Of a DNA stretch of 56,994 bases, positions 15,698 through 25,076 are shown in pieces. Each line of letters begins with the position of its first letter. Position 1 is the stretch's first letter. Both the position numbers and the translations under genes were made by a program. A model generated the notes under the pieces. The model ran no database searches. It was not told the DNA's origin and saw only the letters and a list, made by a program, of their open reading frames with translations. Source of the stretch: Bacteroidia bacterium (GTDB lineage Bacteria > Bacteroidota > Bacteroidia > Bacteroidales > UBA932); contig JAGKTT010000009.1 in the NCBI GenBank assembly GCA_021153285.1, positions 1-56,994 of the forward strand. The letters are read 5' to 3'.

Positions 15698-17080
15698 ATG
15701 GCGACAGTAAAGACAAAGACAGTGTGGTTCTGCAAGGCGTGCGGAAATGAGTCCTCTAAGTGGATGGGCAGATGTCCTGCCTGCGGAGAATGGAATACGA
15801 TGGTGGAGGAAACGGTGGCGACAGGAAAGAAAGCTTCTGCAGCGGGGGTGTCTGTACCTGGTTCGGGACATAAGCCTATGCCGCTTTCTGATATCGATTC
15901 ATCTGTGGAGAACCGCATTTCTTTGAATAATGGTGAGGTGGACAGGATCCTCGGAGGAGGAATGGTTGAGGGCTCTCTTGTGCTGATCGGAGGAGAGCCG
16001 GGTATAGGAAAATCGACATTATCGCTCCAGATCCCGCTTCATTGTCCCCATCTGAAGACTCTCTATGTTACCGGTGAGGAAAGTGCAAAGCAGGTGAAAC
16101 TCAGGGCTGCCCGCATCGGGGGTAATTGCTCCAACTGCTTGATTTACAGCGAGACACTTATGGAAAACATCATTGCTGAAGCCAGACAGATAATGCCGGA
16201 TCTGATGGTGGTGGACTCTGTCCAGACAATGTTTTCCCAGAATGTCGAGTCTTCTCCCGGCTCGGTGACCCAGATCAAGGAAACCGCGGCAATGCTCCTT
16301 CGTTTTGCCAAGGAGACAGGTGTGCCTGTGATTCTGATAGGTCATATCACAAAGGAAGGCAGCATCGCCGGTCCTAAGATATTGGAACATATAGTAGATG
16401 TCGTTCTTCAGTTCGAAGGTGACAATCGTGGTACGTACAGACTTCTGCGAAGCATCAAGAATCGTTTCGGTTCCACTTCTGAGCTGGCTGTGTTCGAGAT
16501 GACAGGCAAGGGACTCCGGGAAGTGAGCAATCCTTCGGAGATGCTTATCCCGATGCACGAGGAAGGTCTTAGTGGAGTGGCTGTAAGTGCGATGCTTGAC
16601 GGGACCAGACCCTTCCTTATCGAGGTCCAGTCACTTGTGAGCTCTGCTGCCTATGGAACCCCTCAGCGAAGTGCCACAGGCTTCGATGTACGCCGTCTGA
16701 ATATGCTCCTTGCCGTATTGGAAAAAAGAGCGGGATTCAAGCTTGGAGTCAAGGATGTCTTTCTGAATATGGCCGGTGGTCTGAAAGTCAGCGATCCTGC
16801 CTGTGATCTTGCCGTGATTTCCGCTGTTCTTTCATCTAATTTCGATTTCGCCATCCCATCTGATGTCTGTTTTGCCGGTGAAGTGGGCCTCAGCGGAGAA
16901 ATCCGTCCTGTTGCGCAGACAGAAAGACGTATCATCGAAGCTGCCCGCCTTGGGTTCAGACGCATATTCGTTTCATCTTTCAGTAGTCTTGAAGGACTTG
17001 AAGAACAATGTGTTAAGGGTATAGAAGTCGTGAAGGTGTCTGATGTTCCGTCACTTTGCAGGGCACTTTTCAAGTCTTAA
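15698..17080 (+). CDS. radA: DNA repair protein RadA
   Basis: RadA is a RecA-like helicase that processes recombination intermediates. The 460-residue protein has the N-terminal zinc finger (FCKACGN and RCPACGEW), a RecA-type ATPase core with Walker A GGEPGIGKST, Walker B LMVVDS, the RadA-specific KNRFGSTSEL motif, and a C-terminal Lon-protease-like domain (from about residue 290, LDGTRPFLIEVQSLV). The start at 15698 is chosen because the zinc finger follows directly; a frame from 15668 would start before the -7 element. Confidence 0.97.
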   Translation: MATVKTKTVWFCKACGNESSKWMGRCPACGEWNTMVEETVATGKKASAAGVSVPGSGHKPMPLSDIDSSVENRISLNNGEVDRILGGGMVEGSLVLIGGEPGIGKSTLSLQIPLHCPHLKTLYVTGEESAKQVKLRAARIGGNCSNCLIYSETLMENIIAEARQIMPDLMVVDSVQTMFSQNVESSPGSVTQIKETAAMLLRFAKETGVPVILIGHITKEGSIAGPKILEHIVDVVLQFEGDNRGTYRLLRSIKNRFGSTSELAVFEMTGKGLREVSNPSEMLIPMHEEGLSGVAVSAMLDGTRPFLIEVQSLVSSAAYGTPQRSATGFDVRRLNMLLAVLEKRAGFKLGVKDVFLNMAGGLKVSDPACDLAVISAVLSSNFDFAIPSDVCFAGEVGLSGEIRPVAQTERRIIEAARLGFRRIFVSSFSSLEGLEEQCVKGIEVVKVSDVPSLCRALFKS

Positions 17081-17137
17081 GTTCTTGCGATACTCAGATA
17101 TTATTGCGTAATTTGCATTACTATATATCTAATCACT

Positions 17138-20100
17138 ATGAAATCAAACGTATTTAACCGGGTAACGGCTTCTTTCGTTGCCCTCGCTTTCGTGTTTTCT
17201 GCTTTATCTTGCGTGCAGGAAGAGTATGAGATTTCGGAAGAGAACCTCAATCTTGAGGTTACGGTATTCCAGGAAGGGGTCCAGATACCTCTCGGAAGTA
17301 CCGAACAGCTGAAGATCAAGGATCTTCTTGAAGCTTTCGGAGAAGGAGAATCAGCTGAGTATCAGGAGTATCTGAAGACTCTGGGAGAAGATGGAGTCTA
17401 TGCTCTGGGAATGTCTGAGACATTGGACCTTTCTGAATCGTTGTCAGAATTGAACGACATTCAGGATGAGATCAATATTGAAGGTATGTCCATTCAGGAA
17501 AGCATCGCTTTCAATCTTTCAAGTGTGGATGTTTCAGACTTTAAGGTAGATGGTCAGGGATATCATATGAATTATGATCTTGGCGGCCTTGTCGGAGATC
17601 TTGATGTGGAAGTTCCTGCTCTGGCTCCTCTGAAGATGGAGGTCAAGGCCAGCCTTGGAGAATATGTCCCTGAATTGGATGGCTTCGATTTCGGATTGGA
17701 CAAGGAGCCTTTCGGACTTCATATGGAACTAGGACAATTGAGCGGAGCCGATAAGCTGCCTCCAGGTTTTGCAGCAATGATCGGTCAGGCATATGAAGCT
17801 CCTATAGAAATCAATCCTGCTGAAGGAATGGAGTACAGCCATCCGCTTACAGGTGAGACACTTCTGTCTCTTCCTCCAATGCTTGTGGAACTGGAAACTG
17901 AGCCATACACTATCGAAATGGCAATGGATCTTCCTGAAGGAATTTCATCGATTGACAATATTGTCCTGAAGGACGGTGCCACTGTTACAGTCAATGTGAA
18001 TGTGGAAAATTCCTTCTTCACAGGTGGTCACATTCTTCCTCATATAGACTTTGACGTGCACGAAATCTTCCATCTTACTGATGAGGAGAATGAAGGACAT
18101 ACTTCTTTGACAATCGACCATATCGTCGATGACTTCGACCTTCAGGCTACCGGAGCCAATATCAGCAAATCATACAAAGTGAAGTCCATCAATGTCTCAA
18201 AGGATGATGTGAAAGACGGAAAGCTTCTGATTCACAGAAATATAGTCCTTTCGGATGAGACACGTCTGAATTATTCAGGTCTGACCACAAGCCTTAAGAA
18301 GCTGGTGGAATCAGAAGGAAATCCTATGCATATCAGTATGTCTTTGTCATTCGACAACTTCGAGATCGACTATGTGGAACTCACTGTAGATCAGAATGAA
18401 CCTGTTATTGTCGAGGCAGCACAGAGTATCCCTCTTGATATGGATCTCGCTCTTCCTGAGGATGTCATCGAGAAAATAGGATATGCGAAGCTTGCGAAGA
18501 CCCTCCCTGCATTCGGACAGCAGAAAGGAAATGTGCATCTGACTCTTTCTGCGGCTAATATCCAGGAGTATATGCAGCTCGGTATCGAGACTCTCGAAAT
18601 ATCATTCCCTGAGCAGCTTGTGGTAGAAGGAGCGGCAAACGGCAAGCTTTCATACGAGGTGGCAAACCTTGCTGCGGGTCTTGATGAATATATCAATATC
18701 CAGGAGATACGTCTTCCGGAACCAAAGAACGGCCGCATTTCGATCGATGAGGAGATTTCTGTAAAAGCAAAAGCTGTCGTTTCTCTTTCTGGTTCAGTAA
18801 ACAGTGCGGAACTTGCTGCCGCAAAGGATGTTGTGATCGGTGTCAATGTAGAAAGCGATCTCAAGTTCGAAGACTATGAGGTAGTGGTTAAGAGTTTCAA
18901 TTATGAGGTCAATCAATCATATGCCATCGAGGAGAAGCTTCCTGATGCAATGAAGGACCTTAAGGGAGGAATTACAGTATACCTTGACGGCTCACCTGAA
19001 ATCAGGATCTCCGTAGTACGTCCTCAGATCGACGTTCCTGTGGTTGCCGGAGAGGGCGGTCTGATCATCCGTTTCCCTGAAATGCTGAAATTCAAGGCAG
19101 AGGATCTTGCTGCATTCGGAAGCAGTTTTGACGGTGTACGTACATTGACTTTGGCGGAAGGTGAGGAAGTGCCTTCTGAAATCGTCCTCGGTATTGACCG
19201 TCTGGTGGTTTCGCCTGTTACCCGCGAGGATGGACTCTATGTTGCCGGAGATTTCGAGGTGAAGGGTAGTATCGGAATAAAGGACGGACAGAAGGTCTGC
19301 AAGGCTGACGTAGATGTGCTTACAGGCACTGATCCGGAGGCCAAGAAAGTAAAGATCAATGTCGAAGTTCCTGATCTTGTTCCAAGCAACGTGGCGGTGG
19401 ATTCTTACACTGCAGAAATCAGCGAGGAGTTTGAATTTGATATTCTTTCCGGAGATGATATTCCGGAAATGGTCGTTTCATTAGGACGGATCGAACTCAA
19501 TGACGTGTATATTGACTTCGAAGTGGATGCTTCGAAACTCATTGATAAGCTTGGCGGAGCTTCCCTCAGCTTTAATTTTAATGTCAGCATTCCTGATTTC
19601 ATAGTTCTTGAGGGTACCGGCATCGTGCCTGACAAGGAAAATAACGCTCTGATCATCCCATTGCAAGCTGAAGCTGATGCATCTGGCAAGATCGCTATCG
19701 CTCCTATCAAGGTCAAAGGTATCGATCTTACCGGAGTCAATCTTAAGAATGGTCTTTCTGGAAAGATCACTGTGGACGGTGCCGCTACTCTGGCTGATGC
19801 AAGCATCGATGTAGATGATCTCTTGAACAGCGATGAACTTTCAGTGGCTTTGTCCGGAGGAATTGCAGGCAGTGGAGAGAATGGAGCCATCACAATTTCC
19901 AAGGCTACAGCCAAGGTGGATTATAAGCTTGAAACAGTGAAGCAGTCTGTAGATCTCAGCGGTGTAAGTGAGGCTCTTGAGCTTGAAGGACTTTCTTACA
20001 ATCTCGCTCTCAGCCACGCCCATCTGGCTCTCGACCTGAAGACAAATCTCGGAATTTCTGCCGATGCGGATGTGTCTATAACTCCTTATTACGATGGCGC

Positions 20101-20809
20101 TCCTGCAGAGCCGATCACCTGCCATCTGGACATCGATGCTCCAGAGACAGTGGGTGAGGTCAAGCATACAAAGTACTGGCTTGGTGCCAAAGCAGAATGT
20201 GCTCCTGAGGGTTATGCATTCAAGGAAATACCTATTCTGGATCTGCTCAAGAACATTCCTGACAGTCTTCAGATAAGTCTTGAAGCAGCGACTGACAAGA
20301 ATGAAGAATGTGTGCTGGATACTCAGACAGAGTATATCCTTTCAGTGGATTATGCATTCGAGGTACCTCTTCAGTTCGATGAAGACTTCAATATCGGATT
20401 CACTTATACGATTGACGATCTTCCTGAGATCGTCGGTACAATCTTCCAGTACGGAAGTCTTGCCGTTACCGGTGAGATTGTCAGCGGTCTTCCATTTAAT
20501 CTTGATATGACAGCAGAACTTCTTGATGCGGCAGGAAATGTGATTCCTCTTCAGGAAAATGCCGGCAAGCTCAACATAAAGGCTTGCGAGGGCATCGGAA
20601 AGCCTGCTGCAACAGATCTGAATCTGCTTTTCGGAAAGAAGAAAGATGCTTCGGATTCTGCAATATCAGCCATCAGACTCAGGTTCAATGCAAGTGCTGT
20701 CAATGTTCCTATAACCGAGGATTCCTTCCTGCAGCTCAGTCTTCAGGCGCTTGTGCCGGAGGGTGTGACTGTCGATCTCAAGGACTTGATGGGAAATGAA
20801 GAAAAATAA
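17138..20809 (+). CDS. Giant acidic lipoprotein, paired with a DUF5723-type protein
   Basis: 1223 residues with a lipoprotein signal (lipobox FSALSC, Cys at about residue 25). The mature protein is acidic and strikingly uniform: a long succession of beta-strand-rich segments with recurring patterns such as 'D-x-hydrophobic' strands, VPxL, GxISIxxxIxVKAxA and VDxPxxVG, but no catalytic motif. This suggests a chain of small beta-sandwich domains at the outer membrane. It ends 12 nt before the DUF5723-type gene, which it probably needs as a partner. I cannot assign a function; a surface structural protein or a scaffold for the beta-barrel partner are both plausible. Confidence 0.75.
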   Translation: MKSNVFNRVTASFVALAFVFSALSCVQEEYEISEENLNLEVTVFQEGVQIPLGSTEQLKIKDLLEAFGEGESAEYQEYLKTLGEDGVYALGMSETLDLSESLSELNDIQDEINIEGMSIQESIAFNLSSVDVSDFKVDGQGYHMNYDLGGLVGDLDVEVPALAPLKMEVKASLGEYVPELDGFDFGLDKEPFGLHMELGQLSGADKLPPGFAAMIGQAYEAPIEINPAEGMEYSHPLTGETLLSLPPMLVELETEPYTIEMAMDLPEGISSIDNIVLKDGATVTVNVNVENSFFTGGHILPHIDFDVHEIFHLTDEENEGHTSLTIDHIVDDFDLQATGANISKSYKVKSINVSKDDVKDGKLLIHRNIVLSDETRLNYSGLTTSLKKLVESEGNPMHISMSLSFDNFEIDYVELTVDQNEPVIVEAAQSIPLDMDLALPEDVIEKIGYAKLAKTLPAFGQQKGNVHLTLSAANIQEYMQLGIETLEISFPEQLVVEGAANGKLSYEVANLAAGLDEYINIQEIRLPEPKNGRISIDEEISVKAKAVVSLSGSVNSAELAAAKDVVIGVNVESDLKFEDYEVVVKSFNYEVNQSYAIEEKLPDAMKDLKGGITVYLDGSPEIRISVVRPQIDVPVVAGEGGLIIRFPEMLKFKAEDLAAFGSSFDGVRTLTLAEGEEVPSEIVLGIDRLVVSPVTREDGLYVAGDFEVKGSIGIKDGQKVCKADVDVLTGTDPEAKKVKINVEVPDLVPSNVAVDSYTAEISEEFEFDILSGDDIPEMVVSLGRIELNDVYIDFEVDASKLIDKLGGASLSFNFNVSIPDFIVLEGTGIVPDKENNALIIPLQAEADASGKIAIAPIKVKGIDLTGVNLKNGLSGKITVDGAATLADASIDVDDLLNSDELSVALSGGIAGSGENGAITISKATAKVDYKLETVKQSVDLSGVSEALELEGLSYNLALSHAHLALDLKTNLGISADADVSITPYYDGAPAEPITCHLDIDAPETVGEVKHTKYWLGAKAECAPEGYAFKEIPILDLLKNIPDSLQISLEAATDKNEECVLDTQTEYILSVDYAFEVPLQFDEDFNIGFTYTIDDLPEIVGTIFQYGSLAVTGEIVSGLPFNLDMTAELLDAAGNVIPLQENAGKLNIKACEGIGKPAATDLNLLFGKKKDASDSAISAIRLRFNASAVNVPITEDSFLQLSLQALVPEGVTVDLKDLMGNEEK

Positions 20810-20821
20810 GGAGGATAAGCA

Positions 20822-22285
20822 ATGAAAACTAAGAATCTAATCATAATCGCAGCCGCGCTCCTTATGCCTTTTATGGCAGGTGCTCAGGCTCTGAAGGGCA
20901 GCTATTTCATTGATAACTCCCTTAACAGAAACAAGATGAACCCGGCTTTCACTCCGCGTTCGAACTATTTTCAGATTCCTGTACTTGGCAATATCAATGT
21001 CGGTGCGATGAGTAATCTGGATGTACCTACATTCCTGTATCCTATGAATGGGGAGCTTGTGACCTTCCTGAACAATCAGATATCTGTAAAACAGTTCGAG
21101 AGAGCCCTTCCAAATCATCCTCATCTCGATGCTGAGACATCTGTGAATATTCTGAACTTCGGATTCTTCACCAAGCGCAAGTCGTTCTGGACCTTTGATC
21201 TGGGAATAAAGGCCGGTATGGATACAGACCTTCCTGCTGATCTCTTCCTGTTCCTCAAGAAAGGAACCGGCACTTCAGGACAGACATATAACATTGCCAA
21301 TATCAATGCATATGCCACAGCTTCAGTTCAGGCAGCTCTCGGATATTCGCGCGACATCATCGACGGACTTCGCGTAGGAGCCAAGGTCCGTGCGATAGCT
21401 CCAGTGGCTTATGCAGCTCTCAATCTTGAGAATGTACGTCTCACTACAGGCAAGGATAAATGGACTGTGGAGACAGAAGGATATGTACACGCTGCTATTC
21501 AGGGAATGGATGCTGATCTGCCTGCAGGAGAAATGGTTCCGGAAGTGGGCTTTGATATCAACCGTATGCTCCAGAACAAGGTGCTTGCCGGATTCGGCTT
21601 CTCGATTGATCTTGGTGCTGAATATATCCTCGATCTTCCTGGAGAACTTTTTGATGGTATATCAGTGTCTGCAGCCATTACAGATCTCGGTGCAGTAAAA
21701 TATAAGAAAGATGCAGTTCATTCATTCTCGACTCAGGGTTCGGTCGATTGGGTAGGTTTCCAGAATGTCGGCGTGGATGATCTGGAGAACTTCGAGGCTG
21801 CTGTCGATGATTTCGTGAATAAGGCAGAAGGACTTATGAATCTCAAAGAAGAACAGTCTGCCAGTCTGACTCGTTCCACTATGCCGAACGTTTACCTCGG
21901 TGTGGAGGTTCCTTTCCTTTGGAGAAAAATGAGTGCCGGACTCCTTTATTCAGGACGCTTCAGCCACAGCTATTACCGTAATGAACTTACAGCTTCATTG
22001 AATATCACTCCGGCTAAATGGTTCGGACTTGGAATCAACTATTCATTCCTGAATACTGCAAAGACACTTGGAGCTATCCTCGAACTGACTCCGAAGAATG
22101 GTCTCAATTTCTGCCTCGGATTCGACTATCTGCCTATGGCATTCACCTCTGCTCCGATGTTAATGGATGAGGTTCCTGGTTTCCTTCAGAATATGGGCTT
22201 TACCGGAATGCCTGTTCCTTTATCTCTGAGAATGAATTTCCACGTCGGACTTTCAGTCGCATTGGGATCTAAGCACGGAAGATAA
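20822..22285 (+). CDS. DUF5723-type outer-membrane protein
   Basis: 487 residues with a cleavable signal peptide (MKTKNLIIIAAALLMPFMAGAQA) and a start of the mature region typical of DUF5723 proteins: NRNKMNPAFTPRSNYFQIP and LGNINVGAMSNL. The rest alternates amphipathic strands with aromatic ends, ending in LSLRMNFHVGLSVALG, which fits an outer-membrane beta-barrel of the PorV/FadL-like kind. It follows the 1223-residue lipoprotein closely in the same direction, so the two likely form one unit. Confidence 0.75.
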   Translation: MKTKNLIIIAAALLMPFMAGAQALKGSYFIDNSLNRNKMNPAFTPRSNYFQIPVLGNINVGAMSNLDVPTFLYPMNGELVTFLNNQISVKQFERALPNHPHLDAETSVNILNFGFFTKRKSFWTFDLGIKAGMDTDLPADLFLFLKKGTGTSGQTYNIANINAYATASVQAALGYSRDIIDGLRVGAKVRAIAPVAYAALNLENVRLTTGKDKWTVETEGYVHAAIQGMDADLPAGEMVPEVGFDINRMLQNKVLAGFGFSIDLGAEYILDLPGELFDGISVSAAITDLGAVKYKKDAVHSFSTQGSVDWVGFQNVGVDDLENFEAAVDDFVNKAEGLMNLKEEQSASLTRSTMPNVYLGVEVPFLWRKMSAGLLYSGRFSHSYYRNELTASLNITPAKWFGLGINYSFLNTAKTLGAILELTPKNGLNFCLGFDYLPMAFTSAPMLMDEVPGFLQNMGFTGMPVPLSLRMNFHVGLSVALGSKHGR

Positions 22286-22291
22286 ACTGAT

Positions 22292-23767
22292 TTAATTGGC
22301 AGCCGCAAAGGCTGCCATTATTTTATCCAGCAATTGGCGGAGCTTCCAGGTAGGTGCTGTGCAGTTGTTCACCATTATGGAGAAAACGATTGTCTCATCC
22401 TTGCAGCCTTCTGTCGGGATAATGTATCCGCTGTAGCATCTCACCCCACCCATTGAACCGCTTTTCACCTTTATTCTGGCCTTCATTTCCTCCGGACTGC
22501 CCTTCATATTGGCCGAAAGAGTGCCATTGGAGCCTGGAGAAGGCAGGGTGTATATATAGTCCTCGAAATGGGGAGAGGCCATCATTGAGGTCAGGAAACG
22601 ACAGAAAAAGTCAGGAGAGACGTAATTCATTCTCGATAAACCGCTTCCGTCGCTGATCTGGATTCCGTACGAGGTGTCTGTTCCCAGATCTTTCAGGACG
22701 GCCTCCATTGCCACATAAGTGGAGTCGTAGCAGGCGCTGCCTGTGAGAGTCTTGCCGAGGGTCTTTGCGAGGGTTTCTGCGTAGAGATTGTTGCTCTTGT
22801 GATTGGTCTCGAAAATTATGCGTTTCAATGTCGGAGAAAGGGTGGATCCGAGGGTGGTAAGTTCTTCCGTCGGAATGGCTTCTGTGCCTGTGCAGAGCCT
22901 TAAATCGGCCGGTCCTCCGGTGAATATGCCTTTGCTCTGAAGGTAGTCCGCGAAATAGCTTGCAAGGGTATATTCCGGAAACTTGTTGGTGCAGTCGAGG
23001 CGTTTGGCCGCCCTGTCGATTCCGAATGTGCCCCTGATTTCAGCCACAGGAGACAGGTCGCTCGCATACATATAAAGCTGGTCCCCTGTGCCGGCATTTC
23101 CTGTGGTGCAGTTGTACCGGAACTCCATCCAGGGTGCTTCAGGGAATGAAGGTACAATATTGACCGGATCTCCGACTGTTTTTCCTGCGCTTACCCTGAA
23201 TGATTGCGTGTTCTCATAGAACATAAGACCTGTAGGGCCGGAGCCGTAATAAGTTCCGATGTCGCTCCATTGCCAGCCCGGATGTTCCGGCATACCGTCG
23301 AAATATCTGCCGTCGCCGATGACATTGCCCTCGATCCTTCTGATTCCGGCGTCGCGGATGAATTTTTCCCATTGTGCGAAAAGCTGCTCGCGGGGAGTGG
23401 CAATCGAATCATTGGATCCTGTCGTAGGATCGCCTCCTCCGATGATCCAAAGGTTTCCTTTGAGGACTCCCTGCTCGATCTGGCCATCGTGGGCTATCTT
23501 TGTAATGTATTGATGGTCAGGACCGAATCTGTGTAGAGCCGTTCCGGTTGAAATCAGTTTCATATTGGATGCCGGAAGGATCATATTATCTGATTCGATA
23601 TCAGCCAGTGTTCTTCCGTCGCCTGTTCTGGCGCATATGCCGATAGTGGCTTCGGACAATGCCGGGTCGCTGATTATCGCTTCGATAGACTGCTGGAGCG
23701 ACTGGGCCCCTGCTGCCTGACATATGAGGATCGCCGTGAGTATAGTGGCTATTTTATGTTTCATCAT
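22292..23767 (-). CDS. dacB: D-alanyl-D-alanine carboxypeptidase/endopeptidase (PBP4 type)
   Basis: A periplasmic class C penicillin-binding protein that trims or cleaves peptidoglycan cross-links. 491 residues: signal peptide ending AAGAQS, SxxK motif in PASNMKLISTG, the large insert domain characteristic of PBP4, SxN motif in SDGSGLSRMN, and KSG triad in VKSGSMGGVRCYSGY. All catalytic residues are present. ATGs at 23767 and 23764 are equivalent. It converges on the DUF5723-type gene with a 6-bp gap and has its own -7 box at 23783-23790. Confidence 0.93.
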   Translation of the reverse strand: MMKHKIATILTAILICQAAGAQSLQQSIEAIISDPALSEATIGICARTGDGRTLADIESDNMILPASNMKLISTGTALHRFGPDHQYITKIAHDGQIEQGVLKGNLWIIGGGDPTTGSNDSIATPREQLFAQWEKFIRDAGIRRIEGNVIGDGRYFDGMPEHPGWQWSDIGTYYGSGPTGLMFYENTQSFRVSAGKTVGDPVNIVPSFPEAPWMEFRYNCTTGNAGTGDQLYMYASDLSPVAEIRGTFGIDRAAKRLDCTNKFPEYTLASYFADYLQSKGIFTGGPADLRLCTGTEAIPTEELTTLGSTLSPTLKRIIFETNHKSNNLYAETLAKTLGKTLTGSACYDSTYVAMEAVLKDLGTDTSYGIQISDGSGLSRMNYVSPDFFCRFLTSMMASPHFEDYIYTLPSPGSNGTLSANMKGSPEEMKARIKVKSGSMGGVRCYSGYIIPTEGCKDETIVFSIMVNNCTAPTWKLRQLLDKIMAAFAAAN

Positions 23768-23782
23768 AAACCTGTATTTTCG

Positions 23783-23790
23783 GCAAAAAT
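23783..23790 (-). promoter_or_regulatory. -7 element of dacB
   Basis: TATTTTTG on the minus strand, only 16 bp before the start codon. Confidence 0.5.
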
Positions 23791-23803
23791 AACATAAAAA
23801 TCG

Positions 23804-23811
23804 TATCTTTG
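23804..23811 (+). promoter_or_regulatory. -7 element of galE
   Basis: TATCTTTG, 92 bp before the galE ATG and divergent from the dacB box. Confidence 0.6.
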
Positions 23812-23903
23812 CTGAAATGTCCTGCAGAACAAGCTTATGATTGTCATTCTGAATGAAAAGTGTCCGGGCATATGGTGGAATTCTAATTTAAAGTATACGA
23901 AAA

Positions 23904-24956
23904 ATGGCAAAACGAGTATTGGTTTCCGGTGGTGCCGGCTACATAGGCAGCCACGTGACAGTCGAGCTCATCGCTGCCGGTTATGATGTGGTAGTGGCCG
24001 ACAATATGTCAAACTGTGATATGACCTGCTTCGAAGGAGTGAAGAAAATCACCGGAAGGGACGACATTCCGTTCGAACTGACAGACTGCTGTGACGCAGC
24101 TGCAGTGGACCGTCTTTTTACTGATTATCAGATCGATGCGGTTATTCATTTTGCTGCATATAAGGCTGTAGGTGAATCGGTTGCAGAGCCGATTATGTAC
24201 TATAGGAATAATCTGGTTTCCTTCTTGAACATCCTTGAATCGGCTAAGAATCACGGGGGCTGCAATGTGCTCTTTTCATCTTCGGCCACTGTCTACGGTG
24301 AGGCGGAAGATCTCCCTGTGACCGAGCAGACTCCGCGTCTGCCGGCTACATCTCCATACGGTAACACCAAGCAGATCTGCGAGGACATCCTCCGCGATGT
24401 AGTGAAGGCTACTGCTATCAATGACGGAACGGATGGTCGTGGTCCTGTCAAAGGTATCGCCCTCAGATATTTCAACCCTATCGGTGCTCATCCGTCAGCC
24501 CTTATAGGTGAACTTCCTCGTGGAGTTCCTAACAATCTCGTTCCATTCATCACCCAGACAGCCATCGGCAAACGCGAATGTCTCAACATCTTCGGAAACG
24601 ACTATCCGACCGAGGACGGAACCTGCCTGCGTGACTACATCGATATCGTCGATCTGGCCAAGGCTCACGTGGCTGCAGTGTCCAGAATGATTGACGGAAA
24701 GATGAAGGAGGGCTACGAAATTTTCAATATCGGTACAGGACGTCCTGTCTCTGTGTATGAGCTGGTTACAACTTTTGAGAAAGTGAACGGAGTGAAACTT
24801 GCTTACAGATTCGCACCTCGTCGTCCGGGTGATGTGGTAGCTATCTGGGCCGACACATCTCTGGCCAATGAGGAACTCGGCTGGAAGGCCACCCGTTCAG
24901 TCGAAGACACCCTCGCTTCAGCTTGGGCCTGGGAGAAACATCTCGCCGAAAAATAA
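23904..24956 (+). CDS. galE: UDP-glucose 4-epimerase
   Basis: GalE interconverts UDP-glucose and UDP-galactose for sugar use and surface polysaccharide synthesis. 350 residues, extended SDR fold: NAD-binding GGAGYIGSH at residues 8-16, FSSSATVYG with catalytic Ser/Thr, SPYGNTK (catalytic Tyr and Lys), RYFNPIGAHPS and the C-terminal RRPGDVVAIWAD. It is monocistronic: a REP element begins 8 bp after its stop. Confidence 0.97.
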   Translation: MAKRVLVSGGAGYIGSHVTVELIAAGYDVVVADNMSNCDMTCFEGVKKITGRDDIPFELTDCCDAAAVDRLFTDYQIDAVIHFAAYKAVGESVAEPIMYYRNNLVSFLNILESAKNHGGCNVLFSSSATVYGEAEDLPVTEQTPRLPATSPYGNTKQICEDILRDVVKATAINDGTDGRGPVKGIALRYFNPIGAHPSALIGELPRGVPNNLVPFITQTAIGKRECLNIFGNDYPTEDGTCLRDYIDIVDLAKAHVAAVSRMIDGKMKEGYEIFNIGTGRPVSVYELVTTFEKVNGVKLAYRFAPRRPGDVVAIWADTSLANEELGWKATRSVEDTLASAWAWEKHLAEK

Positions 24957-24964
24957 TTTCTCGA

Positions 24965-25076
24965 CCCATTGAGCGGAAAATCCTGCTCTGAATGTGTTCT
25001 GGCCGCTCAACGGGTATGAAATCAATACCATTGAGCGGCTGGACTGGCTTCAGTGGCCGATTTTCCGCTCAACGGG
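24965..25076. repeat. REP-like nested palindrome, copy A (112 bp)
   Basis: Four alternating copies of CCRTTGAGCGG and its complement. The outer arms are CCCATTGAGCGGAAAATC and GATTTTCCGCTCAACGGG; the inner pair is CCGCTCAACGGG and CCATTGAGCGG around TATGAAATCAATA. It can fold into one long or two smaller hairpins. It differs from copy B (26087-26198) at only 2 of 112 positions and abuts the RAYT stop codon. Confidence 0.9.

Noticed and set aside
24965..25076. Possible CRISPR or terminator reading of the repeats around 24965, 26087 and 44344
   Set aside because: The copies are far apart, have no spacer array, and their four-arm palindromes plus the adjacent RAYT fit REP elements better.
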